Shown here piece after piece: positions 34,754 through 45,531 of a stretch of 64,000 nt of DNA. Numbering within the stretch: the stretch's first letter is position 1; each line of letters begins with the position of its first letter. The notes below the pieces were generated by a model. It ran no database searches, was not told the origin of the DNA, and saw only the letters and a list, made by a program, of their open reading frames with translations. The stretch comes from Antiquaquibacter soli (GTDB lineage: Bacteria > Actinomycetota > Actinomycetes > Actinomycetales > Microbacteriaceae), in assembly GCF_030580675.1 (NCBI RefSeq), contig NZ_JAUQUB010000001.1, positions 496,001 to 560,000 of the forward strand, read 5' to 3'. The translations under genes were made by a program, and so were the position numbers.

Positions 34754-35503
34754 GTGCGCGTCCAGTGGCTTCCCGAGATCGACTCCACCAATCGCGAACT
34801 CGTGCGGCTCGCCGCGCTGGGGGGCGTCGAGCACCTGACGGCGCTCGCGACGACCAACCAGACGGCCGGTCGAGGCCGCCTCGGTCGCACGTGGACGGCC
34901 CCGGCCGGCACCACGATCGCCGTGTCCGTCTTCATCGCGGGCGGGCCGGATGCCCCCGCCTTCGCCACCCGGATGGCGTGGCTCCCCCTCGCCGCGGGGC
35001 TCGCCATGACCCGGACGGTGCGGTCCCTGCTGCCGGGGCGACCCGTGTCCCTCAAGTGGCCGAACGACGTGCAGGTCGACGGACTCAAGGTGTCCGGCAT
35101 CCTCGGCGAGATCGTGCCCGCGGCGGGCGCGGTGCTCGGCGCGGGCCTCAACCTCACGATGTCGCGGGAGCAGCTCCCGGTCGCGACCGCCACCTCACTC
35201 ACCCTCGAGGGTGCCGGACCCGAGGACCTCGTCGAGCGTGCCGCGTCCGCCTACCTCTCCGAGCTCGAGTCCGCGTGGCGCGCGTTCGAGGAGGCCGGCT
35301 TCGACCCCGAAGCCGGCCTCCGGGCATCCGTCTCGGCCGTCTGCGGCACGATCGGCCGGGACGTCAGGGTGGAACTGCCCGACGGGTCGGAACTGTTCGG
35401 CGTGGCCGAGGCGATCGACGCCGAGGGACGACTCGTCGTCGGCGACGAGTCCGGCCGTCGCGCGGTTGCGGCCGGGGATGTCACGCACTTGAGGCACCGG
35501 TGA
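34754..35503 (+). CDS. birA: Biotin--[acetyl-CoA carboxylase] ligase
   Basis: This 249-residue enzyme attaches biotin to the carrier domain of biotin enzymes through biotinyl-AMP. The motifs are DSTNRELVRLAA, TNQTAGRGRLGRTW (the Gly-Arg-rich adenylate loop), LKWPNDVQVDGLKVSGIL (biotin-binding Lys and Asp) and GAGLNLT. The N-terminal DNA-binding domain of bifunctional BirA is absent, as usual in actinobacteria, so it is not expected to be a repressor. Its natural substrate is Lys549 of the carboxylase alpha subunit encoded nearby. The start is uncertain between GTG 34754 (used) and GTG 34736. The stop overlaps the next gene. Confidence 0.93.
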   Translation: MRVQWLPEIDSTNRELVRLAALGGVEHLTALATTNQTAGRGRLGRTWTAPAGTTIAVSVFIAGGPDAPAFATRMAWLPLAAGLAMTRTVRSLLPGRPVSLKWPNDVQVDGLKVSGILGEIVPAAGAVLGAGLNLTMSREQLPVATATSLTLEGAGPEDLVERAASAYLSELESAWRAFEEAGFDPEAGLRASVSAVCGTIGRDVRVELPDGSELFGVAEAIDAEGRLVVGDESGRRAVAAGDVTHLRHR

Positions 35504-35994
35504 GCGTCCTGCCCTCCGCCGAACCCGAGCGGGTCCTCGCGAGGGTCCATTCGCACGCCCGCGCGATGGTGCTGCCGAGCCTGTTCCTCCTGGCGGTGTG
35601 CGCCGGTCTCGGTTACATCGGCGGCAGACTGCCGGAGGCGTGGCAGAACCTCGCGGTACTCGGTCTCGCCGCGCTCCTCGTCGTGGTCGGCTGGCTGGTT
35701 CCCCTCGTGCGCTGGCTCGCGCGCACCGTCACGATCACGAGCCGCCGCGCGGTGCTGCGCAGCGGAGTAGTCGTGCGCACGCGCCAGGAGGTGCTGCACA
35801 GTCGCATCTACGAGGTGACGGTTCGCAAGTCCGCGATGCAGTCCCTCGTGGGCAGCGGCGACGTTCTTCTCGGCGTCGGCGCCGGCCGCCCCGTCGTGCT
35901 GCGGGACATCCCCTCACCGGACCTCGTCGCCGACGCTCTGCACGAGCTCATGGACGCCACCCGACCGACCGGAGACGTTAACCGGTTCGGATAG
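35500..35994 (+). CDS. PH-domain membrane protein (YdbT/DUF304-like)
   Basis: This 164-residue protein has two N-terminal hydrophobic segments (about residues 25-43 and 49-70), followed by a cytoplasmic bacterial PH domain of the bPH2 type. The PH-domain landmarks are TVTITSRRAVLRSGVVVRTRQEV and the Arg/Ile-rich LHSRIYEVTVRKSAMQSLVG segment. Such proteins occur widely in actinobacteria next to birA and purK; a role in membrane stress is suspected but not known. The GTG start overlaps the birA stop as GTGA. The TAG stop forms the start of the ugd -10-like hexamer. Confidence 0.85.
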   Translation: MSVLPSAEPERVLARVHSHARAMVLPSLFLLAVCAGLGYIGGRLPEAWQNLAVLGLAALLVVVGWLVPLVRWLARTVTITSRRAVLRSGVVVRTRQEVLHSRIYEVTVRKSAMQSLVGSGDVLLGVGAGRPVVLRDIPSPDLVADALHELMDATRPTGDVNRFG

Positions 35995-35997
35995 GGT
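35992..35997 (+). promoter_or_regulatory. -10 element of ugd, using the upstream stop codon
   Basis: TAGGGT begins with the TAG stop of the PH-domain gene and ends 6 nt before the GTG at 36004. The intergenic gap is exactly 9 nt. Confidence 0.5.
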
Positions 35998-36003
35998 TGT
36001 GCG

Positions 36004-37305
36004 GTGAGAATCTCGGTCATCGGTTGCGGTTACCTGGGCGCCGTGCACGCGGCATGCATGGCGGAATTGGGCCACGAGGTCGTCGGCGTCGACGTGGACG
36101 AGAACAAGATCGCCCAGCTGTCCGCGGGGCGCGCCCCCTTCTTCGAGCCCGGCCTTCCCGAAGTGCTCGATCGCGCCATAGCCAGCGGTCGGCTGCGGTT
36201 CACGACCGACATCGCCGAGGCCGCCGGGGCATCCGTGCACTTCGTCGCCGTCGGCACCCCCCAGGTTGTCGGCAGCGACGCCGCCGACCTCCGATTCGTG
36301 GACGCCTCGTTCTCCGCGCTGGCCGCCCACCTCGCCCCCGGCGACCTCGTCGTGGGGAAGTCGACCGTACCGGTCGGCACCGCGGCGCGCCTCTCGGAGC
36401 TCGTCGAGGCCACCGGCGCGAGCCTCGCGTGGAACCCCGAGTTCCTCAGGGAGGGCTTCGCCGTCGGCGACACCCTGAGCCCGGACCGCCTCGTCTACGG
36501 AGTGCGCGCCGGGGATGACGCGGCCGTCGCCGCGCTCGACGAGGTGTACAGCGCCGCGCTCGCCGCCGGCACCCCCCGACTCGTCACGGACTACGCGACG
36601 GCGGAGCTCGTCAAGGTCGCCGCCAACGCCTTCCTCGCGACCAAGATCTCGTTCATCAACGCCATGGCCGAGGTCGCCGAGGCGACGGGCGCCGATGTGA
36701 CCCAGCTCGCAGACGCGATCGGTCACGACGCCAGGATCGGTCGGCGCTTCCTCAACTCCGGCCTGGGCTTCGGCGGTGGCTGCCTCCCGAAGGACATCCG
36801 CGCGTTCATGGCTCGCGGCGACGAGCTCGGGGTGGGAGAGTCCTTGGCGTTCCTCCGCGAAGTGGACGCCATCAACCTGCGCCGCCGCACGCGAGTGGTC
36901 GACCTTGTGGCCGCTGCGCTCGACGGGGATGTCGCCGGTCGTCGGATTGCGGCGCTCGGCCTCGCCTTCAAGCCCGACTCCGACGACGTCCGTGACTCGC
37001 CCGCTCTCGAGGTCGTGCAGCGTCTCACCGAGCTCGGTGCCGCCGTGGTCGCGACGGATCCCGAGGCCATTGAGACGGCGCGGCGCTCGAAGCCCGACGT
37101 CCACTACGCGCCCACGGTGGAGGAGGCGGTCGACGGGGCCGAGTGCATCGTCGTGCTGACCGAGTGGCGCGAGTACCGCGAATTCACCCCGGAGAGCCTC
37201 GGACGGATCACGACGGCGCGACGTATCGTTGACGCCCGGAACTGCCTCGATCCGAAGCAGTGGCGTGATGCGGGGTGGACCTACAGCGCCCCCGGTCGTC
37301 CCTGA
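36004..37305 (+). CDS. UDP-glucose 6-dehydrogenase
   Basis: This 433-residue enzyme oxidises UDP-glucose to UDP-glucuronate with two NAD. The NAD-binding N-terminus is ISVIGCGYLGAVHAACMAEL. The catalytic cysteine is Cys260 in GLGFGGGCLPKDIRAF, and the C-terminal UDP-binding domain has GLAFKPDSDDVRDSPALEV. The product feeds the UDP-xylose synthase encoded by the convergent operon. The GTG start has no Shine-Dalgarno and lies 6 nt after a -10-like hexamer. The gene ends one base before the convergent GtrA gene. Confidence 0.94.
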   Translation: MRISVIGCGYLGAVHAACMAELGHEVVGVDVDENKIAQLSAGRAPFFEPGLPEVLDRAIASGRLRFTTDIAEAAGASVHFVAVGTPQVVGSDAADLRFVDASFSALAAHLAPGDLVVGKSTVPVGTAARLSELVEATGASLAWNPEFLREGFAVGDTLSPDRLVYGVRAGDDAAVAALDEVYSAALAAGTPRLVTDYATAELVKVAANAFLATKISFINAMAEVAEATGADVTQLADAIGHDARIGRRFLNSGLGFGGGCLPKDIRAFMARGDELGVGESLAFLREVDAINLRRRTRVVDLVAAALDGDVAGRRIAALGLAFKPDSDDVRDSPALEVVQRLTELGAAVVATDPEAIETARRSKPDVHYAPTVEEAVDGAECIVVLTEWREYREFTPESLGRITTARRIVDARNCLDPKQWRDAGWTYSAPGRP

Positions 37306-37306
37306 G

Positions 37307-37859
37307 CTAGTCCGAGTCCGCGTCTCGGCTCGCGGCGCTCTCGTCCTCGAAGAGCACGAGTGCCGCCGCCTCGGCCTTGTGGGTCCGAGCGTGCAGGCCG
37401 TCGCGACGGTGATGTCCGTAGACCCAGAACCGGAACAGGAAGAACCGGAACGCCGTCGCGAGCACGAAGCCGATGACGTTGGTCGAGATGTTGTCCGCCA
37501 GCAGAGTGCGGAAGCCGAGCACGTAGTGCGAGACCCACAAGCACAGCAGCACGACGAGCAGTCCGCCAGCCGACACGACGATGAACTCGAGAAGCTCCAG
37601 CAAGTAGTTGTCGCGCCGATTCTCGCGGAACGTCCAGTAGCGGCTGCCGAGCCACGTCACGAGGGTGCCGAAGACGACCGCGACGGCCTTCGCGCCGATC
37701 GGGTTGTCGCCCATGACCGTGACGCGGAGCAGGTTGAAGACGCCCACGTCGACGACGTAGCCGACGATGCCCACGACGCCGAACTTGAGCGCGTACCGGA
37801 GAAGGCTCACCCACAACGTGGTGAGGGCACCCAGCGCCCGATCGCGCAGCGTGCCCCTG

Positions 37860-37873
<14 letters not shown>
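37307..37873 (-). CDS. GtrA-family membrane protein
   Basis: This 188-residue protein has four hydrophobic segments (about residues 20-45, 50-70, 88-110 and 115-140). The GtrA/DPMS motif [19 protein letters not shown] opens it, and [15 protein letters not shown] follows the second helix. GtrA proteins help move polyprenyl-linked sugars across the membrane or associate with glycosyltransferases. The chosen ATG gives the usual N-terminus and overlaps the end of the UDP-xylose synthase gene by 14 nt. It is the last gene of a minus-strand operon that begins with a dolichyl-phosphate-sugar-synthase-like GT2 at 41282. A hydrophilic acidic tail of about 35 residues extends beyond the last helix. Confidence 0.88.
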
Positions 37874-38806
<933 letters not shown>

Positions 38807-38810
<4 letters not shown>

Positions 38811-40171
38811 TCCGTGTGCGCCTTCCGGGGGATGAAGGAGACCGTTATCACGATCACCGAGAATGCAGTGAACCACAGGATGAGCGCGGGCGTGGCGGTA
38901 ATGCGGTCATAGCTCGTGCCGAGCCACCATTCCAGCCGGCTGCTCGAAGCGCCCAGCACATAGGTCAGGGCGATGATCGCCACGATCGACACCCAGCTCC
39001 CCGCGAGCACGACTGACTGGCGAACCGATCGCCCCGTGGGGCTGACGATGAGCAGCAGCGCGACCAGCAGGGCGAGCCCCACGATCGCCGGGATGAAGGC
39101 CGTGCCGAGCTTGAGAGCGGCGAGCTCCTGCAGAGTCGCCCAACCCGCGCTCGACGGGTCGAGCAGTTCAGGCAGCCGGTCGACGACTCCCGCGGAATCG
39201 GACTCGCCGGGTGCGCCCACTGCGCTCGCGAACACCCTGCTGGCAACGAAGGCGAGCCCGAGGCCGGCAAAGGGAAGTGCGGTGGGCCAGGAGTACTGGC
39301 GGAAGCTTGCCACGGCGAACCAGAGCAGCACCGCGAGGGCGAACCACACCCCCTCCTGCTTGACGGACACCGCGGCGACGGCCGCGACGGCCGCGAGGGA
39401 CGCCCACCGCCAGCCGAGCGGCTGCCCGAGCCCCGGTATGAGCAGGGCCAGGAGCAGGATGACGGTCCCCGCCTGCAGCGCGTCCACGTACCCGCTCGAC
39501 GCGAGGCCGCCCCCCACCGAGACGGTCGCGCCGACGAAGAGCGCGAAGGCGGGGATGGCGGCGCCCGGCCGCGCTCGGGGCGCCAGCCGCTCGAGCGCCG
39601 TCGATGCGGCGAGAGCCCCCGTCAGCGTCGTGAGGATCGCGATCACGCGCAGGCCGAGTACGAGATTCTCTCCGCCGGTGGCGCTCCACACCGTCGCCAC
39701 CGCCGCGGGTGCGAGCAGCGGATAGCCCGGGTGGGAGAAGAGCAGGGCCGGATTCGATTGCGCGTCGAGGTACGCCGATGGCGCGGCGTCGAGCCACGAC
39801 GCGTGGAACAACCAGATGCTGCGGGCATCCCACTCCGTCGGCGGGCCGGGCAGCGCCACGAGGAACATCACGATGATCGCTGTGACGGCGAGCTGGACGA
39901 ACTGGCCCTGCGTCGGACGCGTGCGCACCCGGGACACGAGCGTGCGGCGCAGACGCGGGATCGCGGCGATTGCCGCGTACGCGACCGCGACCAGCAGGAT
40001 CCACGCCGCGACCATAGGCATCCCCGTCGTGAGGTGCAGAGGCACCGCGACGATGGCGATCAGGCCGGCGAGGAGGGCGCTCGCGAAGAGTGCAGGAACC
40101 CAGTCCCACACCAGCAGCGCGATGGGCAGGACGAGCAGCACGAACAGGACGAGCCCGAGGATGCCGATCAT
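38807..40171 (-). CDS. Polytopic membrane protein, putative GT-C glycosyltransferase
   Basis: This 454-residue protein is mostly hydrophobic, with about eleven predicted helices. The first extracytoplasmic loop contains [17 protein letters not shown], in which the acidic residue and flanking aromatics resemble the metal/phosphate loop of GT-C enzymes that use polyprenyl-phosphate sugars. A later loop [14 protein letters not shown] and the EGVW motif also fit the fold. It lies in an operon with a polyprenyl-phosphate sugar synthase-like GT2 and GtrA, which would make and flip its donor. No close family name is offered. The ends overlap both neighbouring genes by four bases. Confidence 0.65.
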
Positions 40172-40587
40172 CCTTCGACCACCCAGATCACGCGACCCCC
40201 GCAGACCTGTTCGATGAGCGCGTCGTCGGAGTCGCTCGGGGGATCATCGGTGACCCTCACGATGTAGTCGCTCGCCGCGGGCTCCTCCGAGACACCGAGC
40301 CTCGGATAGGCGATCTCGGCGATCCGCTGATAGGAGAAGGAGTCGTCGCCGTCGACATCCACGGTGACCGTCGAGCCGGTCGGGACGGTGCTGACCACCG
40401 CCTCGTAGCACTCGATGACCCGCAGCCTGCCGCTCTCCTCCGGCGTATAGCGCACCATCACTCGGGAGAAGAAGCCGCCCGTGTAGGGCGAGAGCGTGAT
40501 CTGGCCGAGGGCGGGCCCGAAGAGCAGCAGGGAGAACCCCAGTGCGACGGCGCTGATCGCCGCCGCCATCCGGGTTCGCGGGGACAT
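40168..40587 (-). CDS. Small exported or membrane-anchored protein of unknown function
   Basis: 139 residues from the ATG at 40587. One hydrophobic helix (about residues 10-32) is followed by an extracytoplasmic domain with two cysteines (VIECYEAV and EQVCGGRV) that could pair. A repeated acidic pattern (VDVDGDDSF, TDDPPSDSDD) is seen. The gene sits between the GT2 and the GT-C-like protein with minimal spacing, so the protein probably assists or modifies that glycosyl transfer. I do not recognise the family. The longer open frame upstream overlaps the GT2 gene and is unlikely. Confidence 0.55.
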   Translation of the reverse strand: MSPRTRMAAAISAVALGFSLLLFGPALGQITLSPYTGGFFSRVMVRYTPEESGRLRVIECYEAVVSTVPTGSTVTVDVDGDDSFSYQRIAEIAYPRLGVSEEPAASDYIVRVTDDPPSDSDDALIEQVCGGRVIWVVEG

Positions 40588-40589
40588 CC

Positions 40590-41282
40590 CTACCGCCGAC
40601 CCAGGTTGTACTTGAGGATGCAGTAGATCGCGCGGAAGCCGTCCTTCCACCCGATCTTCTTGCCCTCGGCGTAGGTGCGTCCGTTGTACGAGATTCCGAC
40701 CTCGTAGATCCGTGAGTCGGTTCGCGCGATCTTCGCGGTGATCTCCGGCTCGAACCCGAAGCGGTTCTCCTGGATCGTGATGCCCTGGATGATCTCGCGG
40801 CGGAAGACCTTGTAGCAGGTCTCCATGTCCGTGAGGTTGAGGTTGGTGAACATGTTCGACAGCCGGGTCAGGAAGGCGTTGCCGACGGAATGCCAGTAGT
40901 AGAGGACGCGGTGGGCGTCGCCGCCCATGAAGCGGCTGCCGTACACGACGTCGGCCCGGTCGGCGAGGATCGGGGCGAGCAGCTTGGGGTACTCGTTCGG
41001 GTCGTACTCGAGGTCGGCATCCTGGATGATCACCAGGTCGCCCGTGGCGAGGCCGATGCCGGTGCGGAGTGCGGCACCCTTGCCCTGGTTGACCGAGTGG
41101 GACTCGAAGACGTCGACGAGGTGGCTGAGGTCGGCGCGGATCTTGTCACCGGTGCCGTCCGTCGAGCAGTCGTCGACGAGGATGATCTCCTTGTCGGGGT
41201 ACGGAGAGTTTCGTACCGCGAGAAGCACTTCCTCAATGGTCTTCGCTTCGTTGTAGCACGGGATGACGACCGAGAGCTTCAC
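40590..41282 (-). CDS. GT2 glycosyltransferase, polyprenyl-phosphate hexose synthase-like
   Basis: This 230-residue GT-A enzyme has the N-terminus [19 protein letters not shown], nucleotide-binding [12 protein letters not shown], the metal-binding [11 protein letters not shown], and the acceptor-side motif [20 protein letters not shown]. These match the DPM1/GtrB-like enzymes that transfer a sugar to undecaprenyl or decaprenyl phosphate. It lacks C-terminal membrane helices, which the GtrA protein at the end of the operon could supply. The GTG start at 41282 gives the canonical N-terminus. It heads the minus-strand operon and diverges from purK across a 106-bp promoter region. Confidence 0.9.
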   Translation of the reverse strand: MKLSVVIPCYNEAKTIEEVLLAVRNSPYPDKEIILVDDCSTDGTGDKIRADLSHLVDVFESHSVNQGKGAALRTGIGLATGDLVIIQDADLEYDPNEYPKLLAPILADRADVVYGSRFMGGDAHRVLYYWHSVGNAFLTRLSNMFTNLNLTDMETCYKVFRREIIQGITIQENRFGFEPEITAKIARTDSRIYEVGISYNGRTYAEGKKIGWKDGFRAIYCILKYNLGRR

Positions 41283-41336
41283 GGACCTGCCTGTCGACGG
41301 CCGCGCGGGCCGCGGCGGGGAAGGGACACCAAATGC

Positions 41337-41343
41337 TACTGTA
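41337..41343. promoter_or_regulatory. Overlapping divergent -10 elements between the GT2 operon and purK
   Basis: The plus strand reads TACTGT (41337-41342) and the minus strand TACAGT (41338-41343), so one 7-bp core could serve both directions. An AGGAG ribosome-binding site (41375-41379) precedes the purK ATG. Confidence 0.4.
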
Positions 41344-41388
41344 CGAGTTCGCCGCGCGCGTTCGCGCTGGGGATAGGAGAGCGGGGTC

Positions 41389-42495
41389 ATGAGCCCTACT
41401 GTCGGAGTGATCGGGGGCGGGCAGCTCGCCCGCATGATGGTTCCCCCGGCCGTCGAGCTCGGGCTCGGCATCGCCGTGCTCGCCGAGTCGGAGGGCTCGA
41501 GCGCCTCGATCGCCGCGACGGCGGTCGGCGACTACCGAGACGCGGAGACCGTGCTCGAGTTCGCTCGCGGTGTCGACGTGATCACGTTCGACCACGAGCA
41601 CGTGCCACAGGATGTGCTCCGCGCCCTCCTCGCGGCGGGGGTGGCCGTGCATCCCGGCCCCGATGCCTTGCTCTACGCGCAGGACAAGCTGCTCATGCGC
41701 GAGCGGCTCAGCGACCTGGGACTGCCCGTGCCCGAGTGGGCCCGCGTGACAGACCCCGCCGAACTCGACGCGTTCCTCGCCGGGCACGGCGGCCGGGGCG
41801 TCGTCAAGACGCCCCGAGGCGGCTACGACGGCAAGGGAGTGCGCGTGGTCTCCGCAGCCTCCGATGTCTCGGACTGGTTCGTGGCGGGCGAGTCGCTCCT
41901 CGTCGAGGAGCTCGTGGAATTCCGTCGGGAGCTCTCGCAGGTGCTCGCGCGCCGGCCCTCGGGAGAGATCGCGTTGTGGCCCGTCGTCGAGTCGATCCAG
42001 CGTGATGGCGTCTGTGCCGAGGTCATCGCTCCGGCACCGGGCTCCGCCGGTCGGATCGCGGATGTCGCGGCCGACGTCGCCACGTCCATCGCGGAGAACC
42101 TCGGCGTGACGGGGGTGCTCGCCGTCGAGCTGTTCGAGACCACTGACGATCGTGTGCTCGTGAACGAACTCGCCATGCGCCCCCACAACAGCGGTCACTG
42201 GAGCATCGACGGCTCGACGACGAGCCAGTTCGAGCAGCACCTCCGGGCGGTGCTCGACCTCCCGCTGGGGGCGACGGGATGCCGCGACCCCTGGTCGGTC
42301 ATGGTGAACGTCTTCGGCGGCCTCGCCCCCGAGCGCGTGCCGCTCGCCCTCGCCGACCAGCCCGCGGTCAAGGTGCACGGCTACGGCAAGGAACCGCGGC
42401 CCGGTCGCAAGGCGGGCCACGTGACGGCGGGCGGCGAGGAGCTCGAGGACGTCGTGTTCCGGGCGCGCGCCGCAGCAGCGTTCTTTGAGGATTGA
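41389..42495 (+). CDS. purK: N5-carboxyaminoimidazole ribonucleotide synthase
   Basis: This 368-residue ATP-grasp enzyme makes N5-CAIR from AIR, ATP and bicarbonate in purine synthesis. The motifs are [20 protein letters not shown], the Gly-rich ATP loop [13 protein letters not shown], and [17 protein letters not shown], which carries metal ligands. An AGGAG lies 9 nt upstream of the ATG. It is followed directly by purE, the mutase that uses its product, and then by an LCP gene. This purK-purE-LCP order is common in Micrococcales. Confidence 0.96.
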   Translation: MSPTVGVIGGGQLARMMVPPAVELGLGIAVLAESEGSSASIAATAVGDYRDAETVLEFARGVDVITFDHEHVPQDVLRALLAAGVAVHPGPDALLYAQDKLLMRERLSDLGLPVPEWARVTDPAELDAFLAGHGGRGVVKTPRGGYDGKGVRVVSAASDVSDWFVAGESLLVEELVEFRRELSQVLARRPSGEIALWPVVESIQRDGVCAEVIAPAPGSAGRIADVAADVATSIAENLGVTGVLAVELFETTDDRVLVNELAMRPHNSGHWSIDGSTTSQFEQHLRAVLDLPLGATGCRDPWSVMVNVFGGLAPERVPLALADQPAVKVHGYGKEPRPGRKAGHVTAGGEELEDVVFRARAAAAFFED

Positions 42496-42499
42496 CCCA

Positions 42500-42505
42500 T
42501 ACCCT
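42500..42505 (+). promoter_or_regulatory. -10 element of purE
   Basis: TACCCT ends exactly 6 nt before the GTG at 42512, in the 16-bp purK-purE gap. purE may have its own leaderless transcript in addition to read-through. Confidence 0.4.
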
Positions 42506-42511
42506 TGTCGG

Positions 42512-43018
42512 GTGACTGAACCCGCAACCGTCGCCGTCGTGATGGGCTCCGATTCCGACTGGAGCGTCATGTCGGCCGCGACCGAGGCTCTCGCGGAGTT
42601 CGGCATCCCGTTCGAGGTCGAGGTCGTCTCCGCGCACCGGACCCCGGAGAAGATGATCGCTTTCGGCAAGGCAGCCGCGGCGCGCGGCATCCGGGTCATC
42701 ATCGCCGGTGCGGGTGGGGCCGCGCACCTTCCTGGCATGCTCGCGTCGGTCACCTCGCTCCCCGTCATCGGGGTGCCGGTTCCGCTCGCGAAGCTCGACG
42801 GACTGGACTCGCTCCTGTCCATCGTGCAGATGCCCGCGGGCATCCCGGTCGCCACCGTCTCCATCGGGGGGGCTCGCAACGCCGGGCTCCTTGCTGCGCG
42901 CATCCTGGGCTCCGGCGATGCGGAGCTCACCGCCCGACTCGACGCTTTCGCTGCCGGACTCGCGGAGCTCGTCGAGCAGAAGAACGACGCCCTGCTGCGG
43001 AGCATCAAGGGCCAGTGA
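42512..43018 (+). CDS. purE: N5-carboxyaminoimidazole ribonucleotide mutase
   Basis: This 168-residue class I PurE converts N5-CAIR to CAIR. The phosphate-binding motif [11 protein letters not shown], the catalytic His in SAHRTPEKM, and [14 protein letters not shown] are all present. The GTG start is supported by the family N-terminus and the hexamer 6 nt upstream. The stop overlaps the LCP start as GTGA. It acts directly after PurK. Confidence 0.96.
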   Translation: MTEPATVAVVMGSDSDWSVMSAATEALAEFGIPFEVEVVSAHRTPEKMIAFGKAAAARGIRVIIAGAGGAAHLPGMLASVTSLPVIGVPVPLAKLDGLDSLLSIVQMPAGIPVATVSIGGARNAGLLAARILGSGDAELTARLDAFAAGLAELVEQKNDALLRSIKGQ

Positions 43019-44391
43019 GCAGCTACGGCGTGAGCGCCTCTCCGGTCCGCACCCCGGATGCCGCGAACCCGCACGGAATGACGAAGCGGGCGTGGTGGCT
43101 CGTCGGCCTCAACATTCTCATCCCCGGCTCGGCCCAGCTCCTGGCAGGCTCCCGCCGTCTCGGCCGGTTCGGGGTCGGTGCGACGTTCGTGCTGTGGGCT
43201 GTCGTCGCGGTCGCGATCCTCGTCTGGTTCGTGTGGCCCACCGCCCTGCTCACCGTCGTCACCTTCAGCGCGAGCCTGTGGATTCTCGCCGCAGCGCTCG
43301 TCTTCTACGCCGCCCTCTGGGTGGTGCTGACTCTCGATACCCTGCGCCTCGTCCGGCTCGTGCGCACGACGCCCTCCGCCCGCGGGTGGATCGCCGGACT
43401 CGCGACCATCAGCCTCGTCCTGTTCTCGGGCGGCGCCGGCTACGCCGCCTTCCTCGCGAGCACGGCGGGCGGATTCGTCTCCGACGTGTTCGTCGTCGCC
43501 CCGCCGAAGGAGCCCGTCGACGGTCGCTACAACTTCATGCTGCTCGGTGTCGACTCCGGTCCGGACCGCGAGGGACTCCGACCCGACTCGATCACCGTGG
43601 TCAGCGTGGATGCCACGACCGGTGCCGCAACGATGATCGGCATTCCGCGCAACCTCGAGAACGTGCCCTTCCCTGAGGACTCGCCGCTCTACGCGAAGTA
43701 CCCGAACGGCTACGGCGCCGACGACGGGTGCGAAGTCGACGTCTGCTACATCAACTCGGTCTACACCGAGGTCACGCTCACGAGCCCGGAGATGTACCCG
43801 AACGCGACGGCGGAGGGCAGCGACCCCGGCATCGAGGCCGTGCGGGATGCCGTCGAAGGGGTCACCGGCCTCACCATCCAGTACTACGCGCTCATCGAGA
43901 TGCAGGGGTTCATCGACCTCGTGGACGCGCTCGGCGGCGTCGACGTCACCGTCGAGACCGCCGTGCCGATCCACACCGATGACACCTTCACGGAAGTGGC
44001 CGAGTGGATCGGCCCGGGTGTGGTGCACCTCGACGGCTACCACGCGCTGTGGTACGCCCGATCGCGGCACGACACCACCGACTACGACCGGATGCAGCGC
44101 CAGCATCAGCTGCAGCAGGCGATCATCGAGCAGTTCAGCCCCGCCAACGTGCTCAGCAAGTTCCAAGCCGTGGCCGCGGCCGGGGCGCGGCTCGTGGAGA
44201 CGGACATCCCGCAGTCCGCGCTCGGCTATTTCGTCGACCTCGCGGGCAAGACGCGCGAACTGCCGATCGCGCAGCTCGAGCTCACGCCCGTCAACGACGT
44301 GGACCCCGAGTACCCCGACTACCCCTATATTCACCAGCTCGTGGCGGACGCGACCGCCCCGATCGAGGTCGAGGAGACCCCGGCCGGCTAG
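43015..44391 (+). CDS. LytR-CpsA-Psr (LCP) family cell-wall glycopolymer ligase
   Basis: This 458-residue protein has an N-terminal block of three to four hydrophobic segments (about residues 25-160), more than the single helix of simple LCP proteins. The extracytoplasmic LCP domain contains [10 protein letters not shown], the Arg/Asp residues in [20 protein letters not shown], and the late [19 protein letters not shown] motif. LCP proteins move polyprenyl-linked teichoic acids or polysaccharides onto peptidoglycan. Its place in the envelope-glycan region suits that role. The GTG overlaps the purE stop, and the stop abuts the convergent GT4 gene with no gap. Confidence 0.92.
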   Translation: MSSYGVSASPVRTPDAANPHGMTKRAWWLVGLNILIPGSAQLLAGSRRLGRFGVGATFVLWAVVAVAILVWFVWPTALLTVVTFSASLWILAAALVFYAALWVVLTLDTLRLVRLVRTTPSARGWIAGLATISLVLFSGGAGYAAFLASTAGGFVSDVFVVAPPKEPVDGRYNFMLLGVDSGPDREGLRPDSITVVSVDATTGAATMIGIPRNLENVPFPEDSPLYAKYPNGYGADDGCEVDVCYINSVYTEVTLTSPEMYPNATAEGSDPGIEAVRDAVEGVTGLTIQYYALIEMQGFIDLVDALGGVDVTVETAVPIHTDDTFTEVAEWIGPGVVHLDGYHALWYARSRHDTTDYDRMQRQHQLQQAIIEQFSPANVLSKFQAVAAAGARLVETDIPQSALGYFVDLAGKTRELPIAQLELTPVNDVDPEYPDYPYIHQLVADATAPIEVEETPAG

Positions 44392-45519
44392 TTACAGGTC
44401 GGCGTGCAGCTGCCACACCTGCTCGGCGGCGCCCCGCCACGTGAACGCCTTGGCCCGGTCGAGCCCGATGTACTTGAGTCGCTCGGCGAGCGCGTCGTCC
44501 GAGAGCACCGTGTTGATGGCGTCCGCGATGCGTACGGGGTACTCGTCCCCGTCCCGCTCGACCGTGAGGCCGGAGTCGGCGGCGAGCTCCACGAGCGCGG
44601 GAGCGTCGGAGTGGATGACCGGTGTGCCGTGCGCGAAGGCCTCGAGCATGGGCATCCCGAACCCCTCCTCGAGATTCGGGTAGGCGAAGACGGTCGCTCG
44701 GGAGAGCGCCACCGCGAGATCGGGATCGCTGAGCGTGCCGAGGCTGCGGACGCGGCCCTCGCCGAGGCCGGCGTCCGCTGCGGCGGCCGCGACGGCCTCG
44801 TCGGTCGAGCCGTGGCCGGCGAGCAGGAGCGGGATCGAGTCGTGGACCCGGGTCATCGCCTTGATGAGCTGGTCGATCCCGCGGCGGGGCTCGATGCCGC
44901 CGACGGCGAGCACGTACTTCTCCGGGAGGCCGAGGGCGGCGGCGCGGTCGTCGGCGTCGGCCGGCAGCTCGAGCGAGGAGCTCGGGGCACCGGCGATCAC
45001 GCGCACCCGATCGCCGAGGTCGGCGATCTCGGCGATCTGCGCCGCAACCGTGTGGCTCGGCACCACGATGGCGTCGGCGTACTTCTCTGCTCGCTTCAGC
45101 ATCGACTTGTGCCAGGAGACCTGGCGCGGGCTCAGCGACTCGGGGTGCGACCAGGCGATCGTGTCGTGGACGGTGACGGCGATCTGGTCTCCGTCGTTGA
45201 GCCGATCGTGACGACTCAGCGGGGCGAACAGGCTCGTCGCGTGGAGCATCCCGGTGCCGGGGAGGCGGGTGAAGCCGTGCTGCCAGGCCGCGAGGAGCTC
45301 GCGGCGGGCCAGGGCGCTCTTGTGCAGCGCGGCGAGGCCGGGGAGGCGCTCCGCGATGCGCTGGTAGTCGGGCTCGGGAGAGGCTGCGACGAACCCCTCG
45401 ACGGTGCATCCGCGCGGCGCGGTGCGGATGAGGGCGGCGGCGAGCTCTTCGGTGTATCGCGCCGTTCCACCCGGTGTCGGCGAGAGCATGTCATCGATGA
45501 TGACGCGAAGAGTTGTCAC
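44392..45519 (-). CDS. GT4 glycosyltransferase
   Basis: This 375-residue GT-B fold protein has the Gly-rich N-terminal motif GGTARYTEELAAAL. The donor-binding region is YVLAVGGIEPRRGIDQLI, and the E-x7-E-like motif is NLEEGFGMPMLEAFAHGTPV. It lies downstream of rmlB and rmlD, so rhamnose transfer is a reasonable guess, although donor and acceptor cannot be told from sequence. The GTG start is 6 nt after a TAAGGT hexamer whose TAA is the rmlD stop. It converges with the LCP gene with no intervening base. Confidence 0.87.
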   Translation of the reverse strand: MTTLRVIIDDMLSPTPGGTARYTEELAAALIRTAPRGCTVEGFVAASPEPDYQRIAERLPGLAALHKSALARRELLAAWQHGFTRLPGTGMLHATSLFAPLSRHDRLNDGDQIAVTVHDTIAWSHPESLSPRQVSWHKSMLKRAEKYADAIVVPSHTVAAQIAEIADLGDRVRVIAGAPSSSLELPADADDRAAALGLPEKYVLAVGGIEPRRGIDQLIKAMTRVHDSIPLLLAGHGSTDEAVAAAAADAGLGEGRVRSLGTLSDPDLAVALSRATVFAYPNLEEGFGMPMLEAFAHGTPVIHSDAPALVELAADSGLTVERDGDEYPVRIADAINTVLSDDALAERLKYIGLDRAKAFTWRGAAEQVWQLHADL

Positions 45520-45525
45520 GGATTC

Positions 45526-45531
45526 ACCTTA
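45526..45531 (-). promoter_or_regulatory. -10 element of the GT4 gene, using the rmlD stop codon
   Basis: The minus strand reads TAAGGT, whose TAA is the rmlD stop, and it ends 6 nt before the GTG at 45519. The gap between the genes is exactly 9 nt. Confidence 0.45.

Noticed and set aside
41233-44334. 1033-codon open frame on the minus strand
   Set aside because: It is antisense to purK, purE and the LCP gene, has the His/Arg/Glu/Asp-rich composition of a GC-driven shadow frame, and shows no recognisable domain.
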